Assembly (NCBI RefSeq): GCF_025244825.1
Contig: NZ_CP104263.1
Coordinates: 1,302,001-1,366,000 of the forward strand
Origin: Arthrobacter jinronghuae
Lineage (GTDB): Bacteria; Actinomycetota; Actinomycetes; Actinomycetales; Micrococcaceae
Length of the DNA: 64,000 nt
Direction: 5' to 3'
A program made the translations under genes and the position numbers. This document shows positions 34,917 to 43,705 of this stretch, in pieces. Position 1 is the stretch's first letter, and each line of letters starts with the position of its first letter. The notes under the pieces were generated by a model. The model did no database searches, was not told the DNA's origin, and saw nothing but the letters and a program-made list of their open reading frames with translations.

Positions 34917-35524
34917 GCGCTGCGTTCCACCTTCAGGGTCCGGAAGGACTTCGCGGTGCTGTGGCGGGAGACCGCGAATCCGGACGGCAGGGTCTCCGCC
35001 AGCCAGCGCTGCAGGGAATCCGAGCCCAGGTTCTTCTGCACCACCAGCCAGGCAGTGCCTCCCGGGGCCAGGCGCGGCAGCCAAAGCAGCAGCAGGGCAT
35101 GCAGCTCCTCTTTGCCGATCCGGATGGGCGGGTTGGACCAGATGGTGTCGAAGCGTACTTCCGGGTCAACCTCCTCAGGCAGGGAGGCCGTGACGTTTCC
35201 GCATCCCAAAGCTGCTGCGTTATCCCGGGTCAGTGCGATGCAGCGTTCGTTGACGTCGACGGCGTAGACCCGGGCCGCCGGGGATTTCAGTGCCAGGGTC
35301 AGGGCGATGGGGCCCCAGCCGCAGCCGATGTCCAGCAGGTTGCCGGTCTCCGGCGGGGCGGGAACTTCATCCAGCAGGACCATCGTGCCCTTGTCGATCC
35401 CGTCGGGGCTGAAGATGCCACCGGCTGTCTGCAGGGTCCTTTCGGTCCCGTTGAGGCTGACGCGCAGCGGTTTGCGGACCTCGGGCCCGGACGGTGTGGA
35501 GGAGAAGTAGTGGTCTGAACCCAT
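34913..35524 (-). CDS. class I SAM methyltransferase, RsmC/RlmG-like
   Basis: A 203-residue protein. LLDIGCGWGPIAL (motif I, about residues 63-75) binds SAM, VYAVDVNERC is motif II, and TIWSNPPIRIGK (near residue 128) is the NPP-type motif of N-methyltransferases acting on guanine or adenine of RNA. Single-domain proteins of this type are often labelled RsmC-like, so a 16S or 23S rRNA guanine target is plausible but not shown. The ATG at 35524 lies 8 nt after TAATCT on the minus strand. Confidence 0.85.
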   Translation of the reverse strand: MGSDHYFSSTPSGPEVRKPLRVSLNGTERTLQTAGGIFSPDGIDKGTMVLLDEVPAPPETGNLLDIGCGWGPIALTLALKSPAARVYAVDVNERCIALTRDNAAALGCGNVTASLPEEVDPEVRFDTIWSNPPIRIGKEELHALLLLWLPRLAPGGTAWLVVQKNLGSDSLQRWLAETLPSGFAVSRHSTAKSFRTLKVERSA

Positions 35525-35532
35525 AACAATCC

Positions 35533-35538
35533 AGATTA
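35533..35538 (-). promoter_or_regulatory. -10 box of the RsmC-like gene
   Basis: TAATCT on the minus strand, 8 nt before the ATG. Spacing suggests a very short or absent leader. Confidence 0.45.
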
Positions 35539-35643
35539 GTCGCTGCAGGCGTGCGGCATGGAATTTATGGACGGCCGCACGGGTTGTAAAGGGTGGCTGG
35601 CGCGGTAGGGATCCATAGCGGAGAAGGTTGTTTTCCTGAGGAT

Positions 35644-35666
35644 TTGTCGGTTCACTGGCCTACCAT
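35644..35666 (+). promoter_or_regulatory. PafBC-type promoter candidate of hflX-dinG
   Basis: TTGTCGGTT (35644-35652), exactly 8 nt, then TACCAT (35661-35666). It differs from TTGTCRGTG-N8-TAnnnT by one base (final G to T). Distance to the hflX ATG is 26 bp, leaving room for a short leader with AAGGAG at 35684-35689. Confidence 0.6.
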
Positions 35667-35692
35667 AGAAAGTACGTTCCTATAAGGAGATT

Positions 35693-37264
35693 ATGACCAT
35701 CAACAACTCCCGTGCCACGGATTCGACAGACACTTCTGCGAACGGTTCCACACCCGAACTGAGCCCTTCGGATATCCAGGGGGTCATCGACAGGATCCTC
35801 GCCAAGGACAGCGCCGTCGAAGCTAAGGCTCCGGCCGACAAGCAGCAGGGCCGTGCCCTGGCACTCGGCGACGACGAGCATTCCGTCCACGACGGCGACC
35901 AGCAGGACCTCGAAGAACGCCGCGCACTGCGCCGCGTCGCCGGCCTCTCGACCGAACTCGAAGACGTAACCGAGGTCGAATACCGCCAGCTGCGGCTGGA
36001 ACGGGTTGTACTTGCCGGACTGTGGAGTGAAGGCACTGCCGCCGGTGCCGAAAACTCGTTGAAGGAACTTGCCGCGCTGGCGGAAACCGCGGGGTCGGAA
36101 GTCCTCGACGGCATCATCCAGCGCCGGCTGAAGCCGGATCCCGGCACCTTCCTCGGTTCGGGCAAGGCCCAGGAACTCAAGGACATTGTGACGGCCACCG
36201 GCGCAGACACAGTGATCGTGGACAGCGAACTGGCTCCGTCCCAGCGCCGCGGGCTGGAAGACATCGTCAAGGTCAAGGTCATCGACCGGACGGCGCTGAT
36301 CCTGGACATCTTTGCCCAGCACGCGAAGTCCCGCGAGGGCAAGGCCCAGGTGGAACTGGCGCAGCTGGAATACCTCCTGCCGCGCCTGCGTGGCTGGGGC
36401 GAATCGATGTCCCGGCAGGCAGGCGGCCAGGTCGGCAGCGCCAGCGCAGGCATGGGTTCGCGCGGTCCCGGTGAAACCAAGATCGAATTGGACCGGCGGA
36501 AGATCCGCACGCGGATGGCCAAGCTCCGCCGCGAAATAGCGGGCATGAAGCCGGCACGGGAAACCAAGCGGGCCAACCGCCACCGCAACTCGGTGCCGTC
36601 CGTAGCTATCGCCGGATACACCAACGCTGGAAAGTCCTCGCTGCTGAACCGGCTCACCGATGCCGGGGTACTGGTGGAAAACGCATTGTTCGCCACCTTG
36701 GATCCCACCATCCGCAAGGCCCAGACCGAAGAGGGCATCGGGTACACGCTGGCGGACACCGTAGGGTTTGTCCGGTCGCTGCCCACCCAGCTGGTGGAAG
36801 CCTTCCGCTCCACCCTTGAGGAAGTAGCGGACGCAGACCTGATCCTGCACGTCGTTGACGCTTCGCACCCGGACCCGGAAGGCCAGATTGCGGCCGTCCG
36901 TACCGTCCTGGCGGAAGTCGACGCCCGCAAGGTGCCTGAAATCATCGTGCTGAACAAAGCCGACGCAGCGGATCCGTTCGTTCTTGAGCGGCTGCGGCAG
37001 CGCGAGTCCCGGCACGTGGTCGTTTCGGCGCGTACCGGCGAGGGAATCCCCGAGCTGCTGCAGGCGATTTCCGAAGGCATTCCGCGCCCCGGCGTGGACC
37101 TGGAACTGCTGGTGCCCTACGAGCGCGGCGACGTCGTCTCCCGCCTGCACCAGGAGGACGCTGAAATCCTGTCCCTGGAACACGGCGAATCCGGTACCCA
37201 GCTGCATGTGAAGGTTCGTGAAGGGCTGGCAGCGGAGCTGGAGCAGTTCGTGACCAATGGGTAG
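35693..37264 (+). CDS. hflX: ribosome-splitting GTPase HflX
   Basis: Binds and splits stalled or heat-damaged 70S ribosomes. The protein has 523 residues. A polar N-terminus of about 90 residues precedes the HflX N-domain, a glycine-rich linker region (GSRGPGETKIELD) and the G domain with G1 AGYTNAGKSSL (near 305), G3 DTVGF and G4 NKAD. ATG 35693 has AAGGAG in good position. The downstream helicase gene overlaps by 8 bp, so the two are co-transcribed. Confidence 0.95.
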   Translation: MTINNSRATDSTDTSANGSTPELSPSDIQGVIDRILAKDSAVEAKAPADKQQGRALALGDDEHSVHDGDQQDLEERRALRRVAGLSTELEDVTEVEYRQLRLERVVLAGLWSEGTAAGAENSLKELAALAETAGSEVLDGIIQRRLKPDPGTFLGSGKAQELKDIVTATGADTVIVDSELAPSQRRGLEDIVKVKVIDRTALILDIFAQHAKSREGKAQVELAQLEYLLPRLRGWGESMSRQAGGQVGSASAGMGSRGPGETKIELDRRKIRTRMAKLRREIAGMKPARETKRANRHRNSVPSVAIAGYTNAGKSSLLNRLTDAGVLVENALFATLDPTIRKAQTEEGIGYTLADTVGFVRSLPTQLVEAFRSTLEEVADADLILHVVDASHPDPEGQIAAVRTVLAEVDARKVPEIIVLNKADAADPFVLERLRQRESRHVVVSARTGEGIPELLQAISEGIPRPGVDLELLVPYERGDVVSRLHQEDAEILSLEHGESGTQLHVKVREGLAAELEQFVTNG

Positions 37265-39302
37265 GAAAGACCCGCAGGGACCTGCCCAGGTCCTGGAACT
37301 GCTCGACACCGCGGTAGCGGCCATGGGCGGGCAGAACCGGCCCGGCCAGCACGAGATGGCCCGGCAGGTGGCCGAGGCCATTGAGTCCGGCGACCACCTG
37401 CTGGTCCAGGCCGGAACCGGTACGGGCAAGTCGCTTGCCTACCTGATCCCGCTGATCGCGCACGCCCTGGAGAGCAGCAAACCCGCGCTGGTCTCCACGG
37501 CCACGTTGGCCCTGCAGTCACAGATTGTCGGACGGGACCTCCCGCGCCTGCTGAAGACGCTGGAACCGAAGCTTCCCCGGGAGGTCGACGTCGCCCTGCT
37601 CAAGGGCCGCAGCAATTACGTCTGTGTCCACAAGACCGGCGGCGGTTTCCCCGAGGAAGACGAAGCCGGAACACTGTTTCTGCTTGGCGACGAGCACGCT
37701 GTCTCCCATCCCGCTCCTGCGGGCGGGCCCACCTCCGCGCTGGGGCGCGACGTCGTCCGCCTGCAGGAATGGGCGCAGGAAACGGAAACCGGCGACCGGG
37801 ATGAGTTGCTTCCCGGCGTCAGCGACCGTGCCTGGCGTCAGGTGTCCGTCACCTCAATGGAGTGCCTGGGGGCGCAGAAGTGCCCGGTGGCGGAGGCCTG
37901 TTTCAGCGAACAGGCACGGGCCAAGGCGGCCGTCGCCGATCTGGTGATCACCAACCACGCGATGCTGGCCATCAGCGCGTTCGAGGGACTGGCGGTCCTG
38001 CCGGACTACGACGTGGTGGTGATTGACGAGGCGCACGAGCTGCAGGACCGCGTCACCGGCGCGGTTACCGGGCAGCTCTCCGGAACCGTTATATCCGCGG
38101 CGGTCTCCGCCGCGCGCAAGCACACTTCCGCCACCATGGAGCCGCTTGCGGCTGCCGGCCGGGCCTTCGACTCGGTTTTTGCCCCGGTTCCCTCCGGCCT
38201 GCTGGCCGGAGGACTGTCCGAGGACCAGGAGCTGGTCCTGGGCGCGGTGCGTGAAGCCTGCCGCACGGCCCTGTCCGATTCCAAGCCCGAAGGCTCCGAC
38301 GCCGTCGACGGCGGCCGCCAGATGGCACGCTCCCGCCTGATGGCTGTCCTGGAACTGTGCGAACGCATCCTTGACGCAGTGAATTCAGGGGAGGTGCTGT
38401 GGGCATCGCGTGCCAGCACCTTCTCGCCTGGCACCGGTTACACCGCCCCGGAAGAAGATGCACCGCCCACCATCAACGTTGCGCCGCTGTCCGTGGCCGG
38501 ACGGCTGCGCGAAGGCCTGTTCGACGGACACACCGTGGTGCTGACCTCGGCCACCCTCGCCATCGGGTCGGAGTTCGGTCCGGTTGCAGGGGCCCTGGGG
38601 CTGGTGGGCGCCGGTGCACCGAAATGGACGGGGACCGACGTCGGCAGTCCCTTCGACTACCCCCGGCAGGGGGTGCTGTACGTAGCCAAGGACCTGCCGA
38701 AACCGGGACGTGGAACCTCCCCGGAGCAGCTGGATGAACTGGAGGCGCTGATCAAGGCCTCCGGCGGCGGCGCCCTGGGTTTGTTCTCCTCCCGCCGTGC
38801 AGCGGAAGAAGCCGCGGAAGCACTGCGGAAGCGGGTCGACTTTCCGATTCTTTGCCAGGGCGAATCCACCATGTCCGCCCTGGTTCAGCAGTTTGCCGAC
38901 GACGACGAGACCTGCCTGTTCGGCACCATGTCCCTCTGGCAGGGCGTGGACGTCCCCGGCGCCTCCTGCCGGCTGGTGATCATTGACCGGATTCCGTTCC
39001 CGCGTCCCGACGATCCGTTGATGACCGCCCGGACCCGCGCGGTTGCCAAGGCCGGGGGAAACGGCTTCATGAGCGTCTCGGCCACCCACGCGGCCGTCCG
39101 GCTCGCCCAGGGCGCCGGGCGGCTGATCCGCGCTTCCGGAGACAAGGGAGTGGTGGCCGTGCTGGATTCGCGCCTGGCCACCGCACGCTACGGCAGTTTC
39201 CTGCGGGCCGCCCTGCCGCCCTTCTGGTCCACCACCGACCGTTCCGTGGTGCTTCAGGCGCTGAAGCGGCTCGCCGCGGAACCCGCCGGCGCGAAGAAGT
39301 AA
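37257..39302 (+). CDS. dinG: DinG/XPD-type ATP-dependent DNA helicase
   Basis: A 681-residue superfamily 2 helicase. Walker A AGTGTGKS is near residue 51, DEAH near 257, and C-terminal motifs SATL, GTMSLWQGVDVPG and QGAGRLIR are present. Four Cys (123, 203, 209, 215) lie between Walker A and DEAH, where DinG and XPD carry a 4Fe-4S cluster. The family unwinds 5' overhangs, R-loops and forks in repair. It overlaps hflX and lies next to lexA, so a role in the damage response is likely. Some annotations call this YoaA or DinG. Confidence 0.9.
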   Translation: MGRKDPQGPAQVLELLDTAVAAMGGQNRPGQHEMARQVAEAIESGDHLLVQAGTGTGKSLAYLIPLIAHALESSKPALVSTATLALQSQIVGRDLPRLLKTLEPKLPREVDVALLKGRSNYVCVHKTGGGFPEEDEAGTLFLLGDEHAVSHPAPAGGPTSALGRDVVRLQEWAQETETGDRDELLPGVSDRAWRQVSVTSMECLGAQKCPVAEACFSEQARAKAAVADLVITNHAMLAISAFEGLAVLPDYDVVVIDEAHELQDRVTGAVTGQLSGTVISAAVSAARKHTSATMEPLAAAGRAFDSVFAPVPSGLLAGGLSEDQELVLGAVREACRTALSDSKPEGSDAVDGGRQMARSRLMAVLELCERILDAVNSGEVLWASRASTFSPGTGYTAPEEDAPPTINVAPLSVAGRLREGLFDGHTVVLTSATLAIGSEFGPVAGALGLVGAGAPKWTGTDVGSPFDYPRQGVLYVAKDLPKPGRGTSPEQLDELEALIKASGGGALGLFSSRRAAEEAAEALRKRVDFPILCQGESTMSALVQQFADDDETCLFGTMSLWQGVDVPGASCRLVIIDRIPFPRPDDPLMTARTRAVAKAGGNGFMSVSATHAAVRLAQGAGRLIRASGDKGVVAVLDSRLATARYGSFLRAALPPFWSTTDRSVVLQALKRLAAEPAGAKK

Positions 39303-39333
39303 AACCCGCCGGACCCGGATCGGCGGAAAACAA

Positions 39334-39370
39334 AAAGCAGCGCCGCCGTGTGCCGGCGGTGCTGCTTTTG
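39334..39370. terminator. bidirectional terminator between dinG and lexA
   Basis: AAAAGCAGCGCCGCCG (39334-39349) pairs with CGGCGGTGCTGCTTTT (39355-39370), a stem of 16 positions with one mismatch, flanked by A and T tracts. It ends both convergent genes. Confidence 0.88.
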
Positions 39371-39412
39371 CGTGGTCCTTGTCAGCGTCCGACCAGGCCT
39401 CTCAAGGTGTGC

Positions 39413-40219
39413 CTAGAGCGAACGCATTACGGAGACAACCTTGCCCATAATGGTGGCTTCGTCACCGAGGATGGGCTCATAGCGGGTGTTCTGGGGCAGC
39501 AGCCAGGTGTGTCCGTTGCGCTGCCGGAAGGTCTTCACGGTCGCTTCGTCTTCGAGCAGGGCCGCGACAATGTCACCGTTTTCGGCGGTGGGCTGGCGGC
39601 GGACAACCACCCAGTCACCGTCGCAGATAGCCGCATCCACCATGGAATCGCCCGCAACGCGAAGCATAAAGAGGTCGCCGTGCCCGACGAGCTGGCGCGG
39701 AAGCGGGACCATCTCTTCAACCTGCTGGTCGGCCAGGATGGGTCCGCCTGCGGCGATCCGTCCGACCAGCGGAACCATCGCCGTGTCGATTGCGGTGGTG
39801 AGGTCGGAAACGCTGCCGGAGGCGGGTGTGCGTGCGTTGCCGCCGACGGAGCTCAGGCCGCCCTTTGCGGCGCCGTCAGCAGCCTCCCCGGTGTTCCCGC
39901 CGTCGACCGCGTTGCCTTTGCCGCGGCGCGGGGGAGCACCGCGGAGCATCAGCGGAACCAGTATCTCCATGGCACGCGGACGCTTGGGGTCACGGCGGAT
40001 ATAGCCGAGCTTCTCCAGCTGGCTCAGCTGGTGAGTAACGCTGGAAAGGCTGGCCAGGCCCACGATGTCGCCGATCTCCCGCATCGACGGCGGGTAACCG
40101 TTCGCGTTCACGGAACGCTGGATGGTTTCCAGGATCTTCGTCTGGCGGGCGGTTAGGCCCTTGGTGCGTCCTGCCGGCGCGGCAGGGGAGGGGGTGCTGC
40201 CATTGGTAACACGGGCCAC
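39413..40219 (-). CDS. lexA: SOS repressor LexA
   Basis: A 268-residue repressor. The N-terminal winged helix includes [19 protein letters not shown]. Self-cleavage site Ala157-Gly158 lies in [10 protein letters not shown]; the catalytic pair is Ser192 (AGDSMVD) and Lys229 (EATVKTF). The linker (about residues 92-145) is a long Gly/Ala-rich stretch, so the protein is larger than the usual 200-240. GTG 40219 follows gggaagcc. It is divergent from a LysM gene, with SOS boxes, an 8-bp repeat and a hairpin in the shared 481-bp interval. Confidence 0.97.
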   Translation of the reverse strand: MARVTNGSTPSPAAPAGRTKGLTARQTKILETIQRSVNANGYPPSMREIGDIVGLASLSSVTHQLSQLEKLGYIRRDPKRPRAMEILVPLMLRGAPPRRGKGNAVDGGNTGEAADGAAKGGLSSVGGNARTPASGSVSDLTTAIDTAMVPLVGRIAAGGPILADQQVEEMVPLPRQLVGHGDLFMLRVAGDSMVDAAICDGDWVVVRRQPTAENGDIVAALLEDEATVKTFRQRNGHTWLLPQNTRYEPILGDEATIMGKVVSVMRSL

Positions 40220-40288
40220 GTCGGCTTCCCTTCACAGTCGGCCCGTGGATGCGGGCCGGATGGTTCTTACGGTGTATCTGGTTTGTCC

Positions 40289-40328
40289 TGCGGTGATGCG
40301 GTGATGCGGTGATGCGGTGATGCGGTGA
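40289..40328. repeat. 8-bp perfect tandem repeat, five copies, in the lexA leader
   Basis: TGCGGTGA repeated five times without a change, 70-110 bp upstream of the lexA GTG. It does not code for protein on either strand in a supported gene. Confidence 0.95.
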
Positions 40329-40361
40329 TAACGGGTGTGGTGGTCTGTCCCGCCAAGCCGT

Positions 40362-40384
40362 TTGTCAGTGCCGTTTTGTCAGTG
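40362..40384 (+). promoter_or_regulatory. tandem TTGTCAGTG motifs (PafBC-like) facing the LysM gene
   Basis: TTGTCAGTG at 40362-40370 and again at 40376-40384, on the plus strand, in a TTTGTCAGTGCCG direct repeat. The second is followed by TTAGTT at N8, or TAGTTG at N9, a poor -10. They point toward the LysM gene but lie about 320 bp before it. Confidence 0.45.
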
Positions 40385-40449
40385 CCGGATGGTTAGTTGG
40401 TCCCAGCCGCTTCCAACAGGTTCAACGCTAGGGGAGCGCAGCCTCATTT

Positions 40450-40465
40450 TCAAACATATATTCGA
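40450..40465. promoter_or_regulatory. SOS-type box 1 (lexA/LysM interval)
   Basis: TCAAACATATATTCGA, two mismatches to TCGAAC-N4-GTTCGA (10 of 12 fixed positions match). A likely LexA site for autoregulation. Confidence 0.55.
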
Positions 40466-40517
40466 GCGAGTCTCGACAATGTTCGTAGATAAGTGCTAGA
40501 AATGTTCGAGTACAAGT

Positions 40518-40533
40518 TAGAACATACGTTCGA
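40518..40533. promoter_or_regulatory. SOS-type box 2 (lexA/LysM interval)
   Basis: TAGAACATACGTTCGA, one mismatch to the LexA consensus and the strongest of the three. It is near the middle of the AT-rich part. Confidence 0.75.
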
Positions 40534-40606
40534 GTCTGAGTATGGATCTGAGTTTGGATCCGACTTTGAAATGGCCCGCCGACACCTCGGCGGGCCCACC
40601 AGATGT

Positions 40607-40622
40607 TCGAATGCAGTTTCGA
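40607..40622. promoter_or_regulatory. SOS-type box 3 (closest to the LysM gene)
   Basis: TCGAATGCAGTTTCGA, with two symmetrical mismatches. It sits about 80 bp before the LysM-gene ATG. Confidence 0.6.
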
Positions 40623-40700
40623 GCCACACTGTTTATCCGGTGCTTTTGCGGGAAGCGGGGGAATCGGCGGAGCTGCTCTTCGGACCGGAAAGGTATTGAC

Positions 40701-41117
40701 ATGTCAGTACACGTACTTCCCTTCACCGCACAGAGCCTCACTGAGCGTGCCCCGGACCGGGCCGCTGCCGCCGCCCGCACCGCCGTTGCCGCGGACACCC
40801 AGGCGTCGGTCCCGCTGCGCCTGACGCGGCGCGGCCGGCTCGTCCTGGTCGGCGCCCCGCTGATGATCGTGGCCGCCGCACTGCTGGTCTTTATCGGATT
40901 CTTCACCGCACCGGCTATGGCTTCGGGCGACGCCCAGGAACAGACACGCACCATCCAGGTGGGTGTGTCCGCCGGTGATTCGCTCTGGTCGCTCGCCACC
41001 GAGTTCGCTCCGGACCGGGATCCCCGCACCGTGGTGGCAGACATCGTGGAACTCAACAACCTGGCGGACGCCACCGTCCCCGCCGGCAGCCAGATTTACA
41101 TCCCGGTCTCGCGCTGA
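40701..41117 (+). CDS. LysM-domain membrane protein, SOS cell-division inhibitor candidate
   Basis: A 138-residue protein with one membrane helix (about residues 46-70) and an external C-terminal LysM-like domain (TIQVGVSAGDSLWSLATEF, ending in QIYIPVSR). The gene divergent from lexA in Gram-positive bacteria is typically a damage-induced division inhibitor with a LysM or similar domain (YneA in Bacillus, Rv2719c in mycobacteria). The ATG at 40701 follows GAAAGG. SOS boxes precede it. Function inferred from position and architecture. Confidence 0.8.
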   Translation: MSVHVLPFTAQSLTERAPDRAAAAARTAVAADTQASVPLRLTRRGRLVLVGAPLMIVAAALLVFIGFFTAPAMASGDAQEQTRTIQVGVSAGDSLWSLATEFAPDRDPRTVVADIVELNNLADATVPAGSQIYIPVSR

Positions 41118-41153
41118 TTCGCCAGGCAGGCATCCCGAAGTTCTTTACCTGCG

Positions 41154-41176
41154 CGCACCCGTAACAGAGGGGTGCG
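41154..41176 (+). terminator. possible terminator after the LysM gene
   Basis: CGCACCC (41154-41160) pairs with GGGTGCG (41170-41176). The T run is missing, so efficiency is uncertain. Confidence 0.35.
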
Positions 41177-41213
41177 GGAAGTCGGCCAAATACAACGTCA
41201 CCGCGCAGCGTCC

Positions 41214-41219
41214 TAAGCT
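41214..41219 (+). promoter_or_regulatory. -10 box of hisC (leaderless type)
   Basis: TAAGCT, 6 nt before GTG 41226. This spacing selects the second of two adjacent GTG codons as the start. Confidence 0.5.
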
Positions 41220-41225
41220 GTAGTG

Positions 41226-42326
41226 GTGAACGAACAGTTGGAAAACCTGAACAGACTTCCCCTGCGCGATGATCTGCGGGGCCTGACCCCGTACGGCGCC
41301 CCCCAGTTGGATGTGCCCGTCCTGCTGAACGTCAATGAAAACACCCACGGTCTTCCGGAGCATGTGCGCCGGGCCATTATGGCCGAGATTGAATCAGTGG
41401 TCGCCGGCTTGAACAGATATCCCGACCGCGAATTCACGCTGCTGCGGGAAAACCTGGCCAAATACCTCGGCCACGGACTGGCCGCGGAGAATATCTGGGC
41501 CGGCAACGGTTCCAATGAGGTTCTCCAGCAGATCCTGCAGGCCTTCGGCGGACCCGGGCGAACGGCCATGAGCTTCCCTCCCACCTACTCCATGTATCCG
41601 CTGCTCTCCAGCGGCACCGGCACCGCATACGTGACCGGCACGAGGGACCGGGACTTCTCCCTGACCCCCGAATCGGCTGCGGAGCAGATCCGGGCGCAGG
41701 CACCCAGCATCGTGATCCTGTGCACCCCGAACAACCCCACGGGTACGGCCCTGGAACTTGAGGTGATCGAAGCCGCATATGAAGCAGGAGAAGCCTCCAA
41801 TGCCATCGTGGTGGTGGACGAGGCCTACGCAGAGTTCTCCCACACCGATACCCCCAGCGCGCTGCAGCTGCTCCCTGGACGGGAACGGCTGATCGTTTCC
41901 CGGACCATGTCGAAGGCCTTCGCACTCGCCGGAGCGCGCATCGGCTACCTTGCCGCGGCACCGCAGATTGCGGACGCGCTTCGCCTGGTCCGCCTGCCTT
42001 ACCACCTCTCCGCACTCACGCAGGCGACCGCGAATGCGGCCCTCACGCACGCCGATGCGCTCCTGTCCAATGTGGAAGACATCAAGGGCCAGCGGGACCG
42101 CATCGTGACGGAACTGCGTGCGCTCGGACTGGAACCGGCGCCGTCGGACGCCAACTTCGTGCTGTTCAGCGGAATGGAGAATCCCCGGGCGGTGTGGGAA
42201 GGCCTGCTCGAGGCAGGTGTCCTCGTGCGGGACATCGGCATCGAGGGCCATCTGCGGGTCACGGCCGGCACCGAAGCCGAAACCACTGCGTTCCTGACGC
42301 GGCTGCGGGAACTGCTCGCCGCCTGA
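41226..42326 (+). CDS. hisC: histidinol-phosphate aminotransferase HisC
   Basis: A PLP enzyme of histidine biosynthesis. The protein has 366 residues. NENTHGLPEHVRRA near the N-terminus, GNGSNEVLQQI near residue 95, TPNNPTGTALE near 163 and SRTMSKAFALAGARIGYLA around residue 224, whose Lys binds PLP, are all present. GTG 41226 is preferred over GTG 41223 on -10 spacing. hisB follows after 118 bp with its own -10 (TAAACT at 42382-42387), so the histidine genes may form two units. Confidence 0.93.
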   Translation: MNEQLENLNRLPLRDDLRGLTPYGAPQLDVPVLLNVNENTHGLPEHVRRAIMAEIESVVAGLNRYPDREFTLLRENLAKYLGHGLAAENIWAGNGSNEVLQQILQAFGGPGRTAMSFPPTYSMYPLLSSGTGTAYVTGTRDRDFSLTPESAAEQIRAQAPSIVILCTPNNPTGTALELEVIEAAYEAGEASNAIVVVDEAYAEFSHTDTPSALQLLPGRERLIVSRTMSKAFALAGARIGYLAAAPQIADALRLVRLPYHLSALTQATANAALTHADALLSNVEDIKGQRDRIVTELRALGLEPAPSDANFVLFSGMENPRAVWEGLLEAGVLVRDIGIEGHLRVTAGTEAETTAFLTRLRELLAA

Positions 42327-42381
42327 GCGGCAGCCGGGCGCCCAGGATGTCCCGGTTTCAGGGAGTCGGGGCGTTCGGGAC

Positions 42382-42387
42382 TAAACT
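42382..42387 (+). promoter_or_regulatory. -10 box of hisB-hisH-priA
   Basis: TAAACT followed by a leader of about 50 nt that contains a short CGGGGC/GCCCCG hairpin (around 42397-42420). There is no histidine-codon run, so classical attenuation is unlikely. Confidence 0.4.
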
Positions 42388-42444
42388 GATGACCTGCCGG
42401 GGCTTTGTCTATTGCCCCGCTTCCAATCTTCGTGAAGGAACCCC

Positions 42445-43062
42445 ATGACTGTGGAGACCGCCACCGGACGCACCGCCCGCCTTGAGCGGACCACCAGCGA
42501 ATCGTCCGTCTTCGTCGAGCTGGACCTGGACGGCACCGGCCGCGCCGACATCAGCACCTCGGTACCGTTCTACGACCACATGCTGACAGCGCTGGCCAAG
42601 CACTCCCTGATGGACCTCACCGTCCGGGCCACCGGCGACACCCACATCGACGTCCACCACACGGTCGAGGACATTGCGATCAGCATCGGCGAGGCGCTGA
42701 AGACCGCCCTGGGCACCAAAGCCGGCATCCGCCGCTTCGGTGAAGCCACCGTGCCCCTGGACGAAGCGCTGGCAAACGCCGTCGTCGATATTTCCGGCCG
42801 CCCCTACCTGGTGCACTCCGGGGAACCCGCCGGCCAGGAATACCACCTGATCGGCGGACACTTCACCGGATCCCTGACCCGCCACGTGTTCGAAGCCATC
42901 ACCCTGCACGCCCAGATCTGCCTGCACATGCGGGTCCTCGGCGGGCGCGATCCGCACCACATTGTCGAGGCCCAGTTCAAGGCCTTTGCCCGCGCACTGC
43001 GCGCAGCCGTCGAATCCGATCCGCGCGTCGAGGGCATCCCCTCCACGAAGGGAGCACTGTGA
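42445..43062 (+). CDS. hisB: imidazoleglycerol-phosphate dehydratase HisB
   Basis: Monofunctional dehydratase of histidine synthesis; the phosphatase domain found in enterics is absent. The protein has 205 residues. Metal-binding His/Glu motifs [40 protein letters not shown] and [11 protein letters not shown] are clear. ATG 42445 follows GAAGGA. hisH overlaps its stop (GTGA). Confidence 0.96.
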   Translation: MTVETATGRTARLERTTSESSVFVELDLDGTGRADISTSVPFYDHMLTALAKHSLMDLTVRATGDTHIDVHHTVEDIAISIGEALKTALGTKAGIRRFGEATVPLDEALANAVVDISGRPYLVHSGEPAGQEYHLIGGHFTGSLTRHVFEAITLHAQICLHMRVLGGRDPHHIVEAQFKAFARALRAAVESDPRVEGIPSTKGAL

Positions 43063-43697
43063 GTCCCCGCAACGTCACTGTCCTGGACTACGGTTCCGGC
43101 AACATCCGTTCGGCCGTCCGCGCCCTGGAGCACGCCGGCGCCAACGTCACGCTCAGCGCCAAGCCGGACGACGTGCTGAACGCCGACGGACTGGTGGTGC
43201 CCGGCGTCGGAGCTTTCGCCGCCGTGATGCAGGGGCTCAAGGACGTGGATGCGATCCGCATGATCGGACGCCGCGTAGCCGGCGGCCGGCCGGTCCTGGG
43301 CATCTGCGTTGGCCTGCAGGTCCTCTTTGACGAAGGCGTGGAACACGGGGTCCGGACCAAGGGGATGGGCGAATGGCCCGGCGTAGTCGAGCGCCTGGCC
43401 GCCGACGTCGTACCCCACATGGGCTGGAACACCGTGACTCCGCCGGAAGGTTCGGCCCTGTTTGAGGGCATCGAGGACCAGCGGTTCTACTTCGTGCACA
43501 GCTACGGGGTGCAGAAATGGGACTTCGACGTCACCCAGCCCGCCATGCGCCCCCCGCAGGTCACCTGGGCGGACCACGGCGGCCCGTTCATCGCCGCCGT
43601 GGAGAACGGCGCGCTGTCGGCCACCCAGTTCCATCCGGAAAAGTCCGGTGACGCCGGTGCGGCGCTGCTGAACAACTGGCTGAAGACCCTGGGCTAG
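43059..43697 (+). CDS. hisH: imidazole glycerol phosphate synthase glutaminase subunit HisH
   Basis: Class I glutamine amidotransferase that feeds ammonia to HisF. The protein has 212 residues. The catalytic Cys is in [10 protein letters not shown], and the His-Glu pair in [21 protein letters not shown] at the N-terminus is characteristic. HisF is not in the window; the next histidine gene is priA after a small membrane-protein gene. Confidence 0.95.
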   Translation: MSPRNVTVLDYGSGNIRSAVRALEHAGANVTLSAKPDDVLNADGLVVPGVGAFAAVMQGLKDVDAIRMIGRRVAGGRPVLGICVGLQVLFDEGVEHGVRTKGMGEWPGVVERLAADVVPHMGWNTVTPPEGSALFEGIEDQRFYFVHSYGVQKWDFDVTQPAMRPPQVTWADHGGPFIAAVENGALSATQFHPEKSGDAGAALLNNWLKTLG

Positions 43698-43705
43698 GCA
43701 CCGAT

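Larger units (their letters stand above)
40220..40700. promoter_or_regulatory. lexA / LysM-gene shared control region
   Basis: A 481-bp interval between divergent genes. From lexA outward it holds the lexA ribosome binding site, a hairpin (CGGCCCG 40239-40245 with CGGGCCG 40252-40258), a five-copy 8-bp repeat, a tandem pair of TTGTCAGTG motifs, three SOS-type boxes, and AT-rich sequence rich in GTTCG half-sites (40490-40560). Mycobacteria have the same divergent pair, lexA and Rv2719c, with damage-inducible promoters. Confidence 0.7.

Noticed and set aside
40289..40328. CRISPR array
   Set aside because: The repeats are 8 bp and directly adjacent, with no spacers and no cas genes.
42389..42448. 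A possible 19-residue leader peptide before hisB (stop overlaps the hisB ATG)
   Set aside because: No histidine codons, and its ATG is only 1 nt from the -10 box, so it is probably not in the mRNA.
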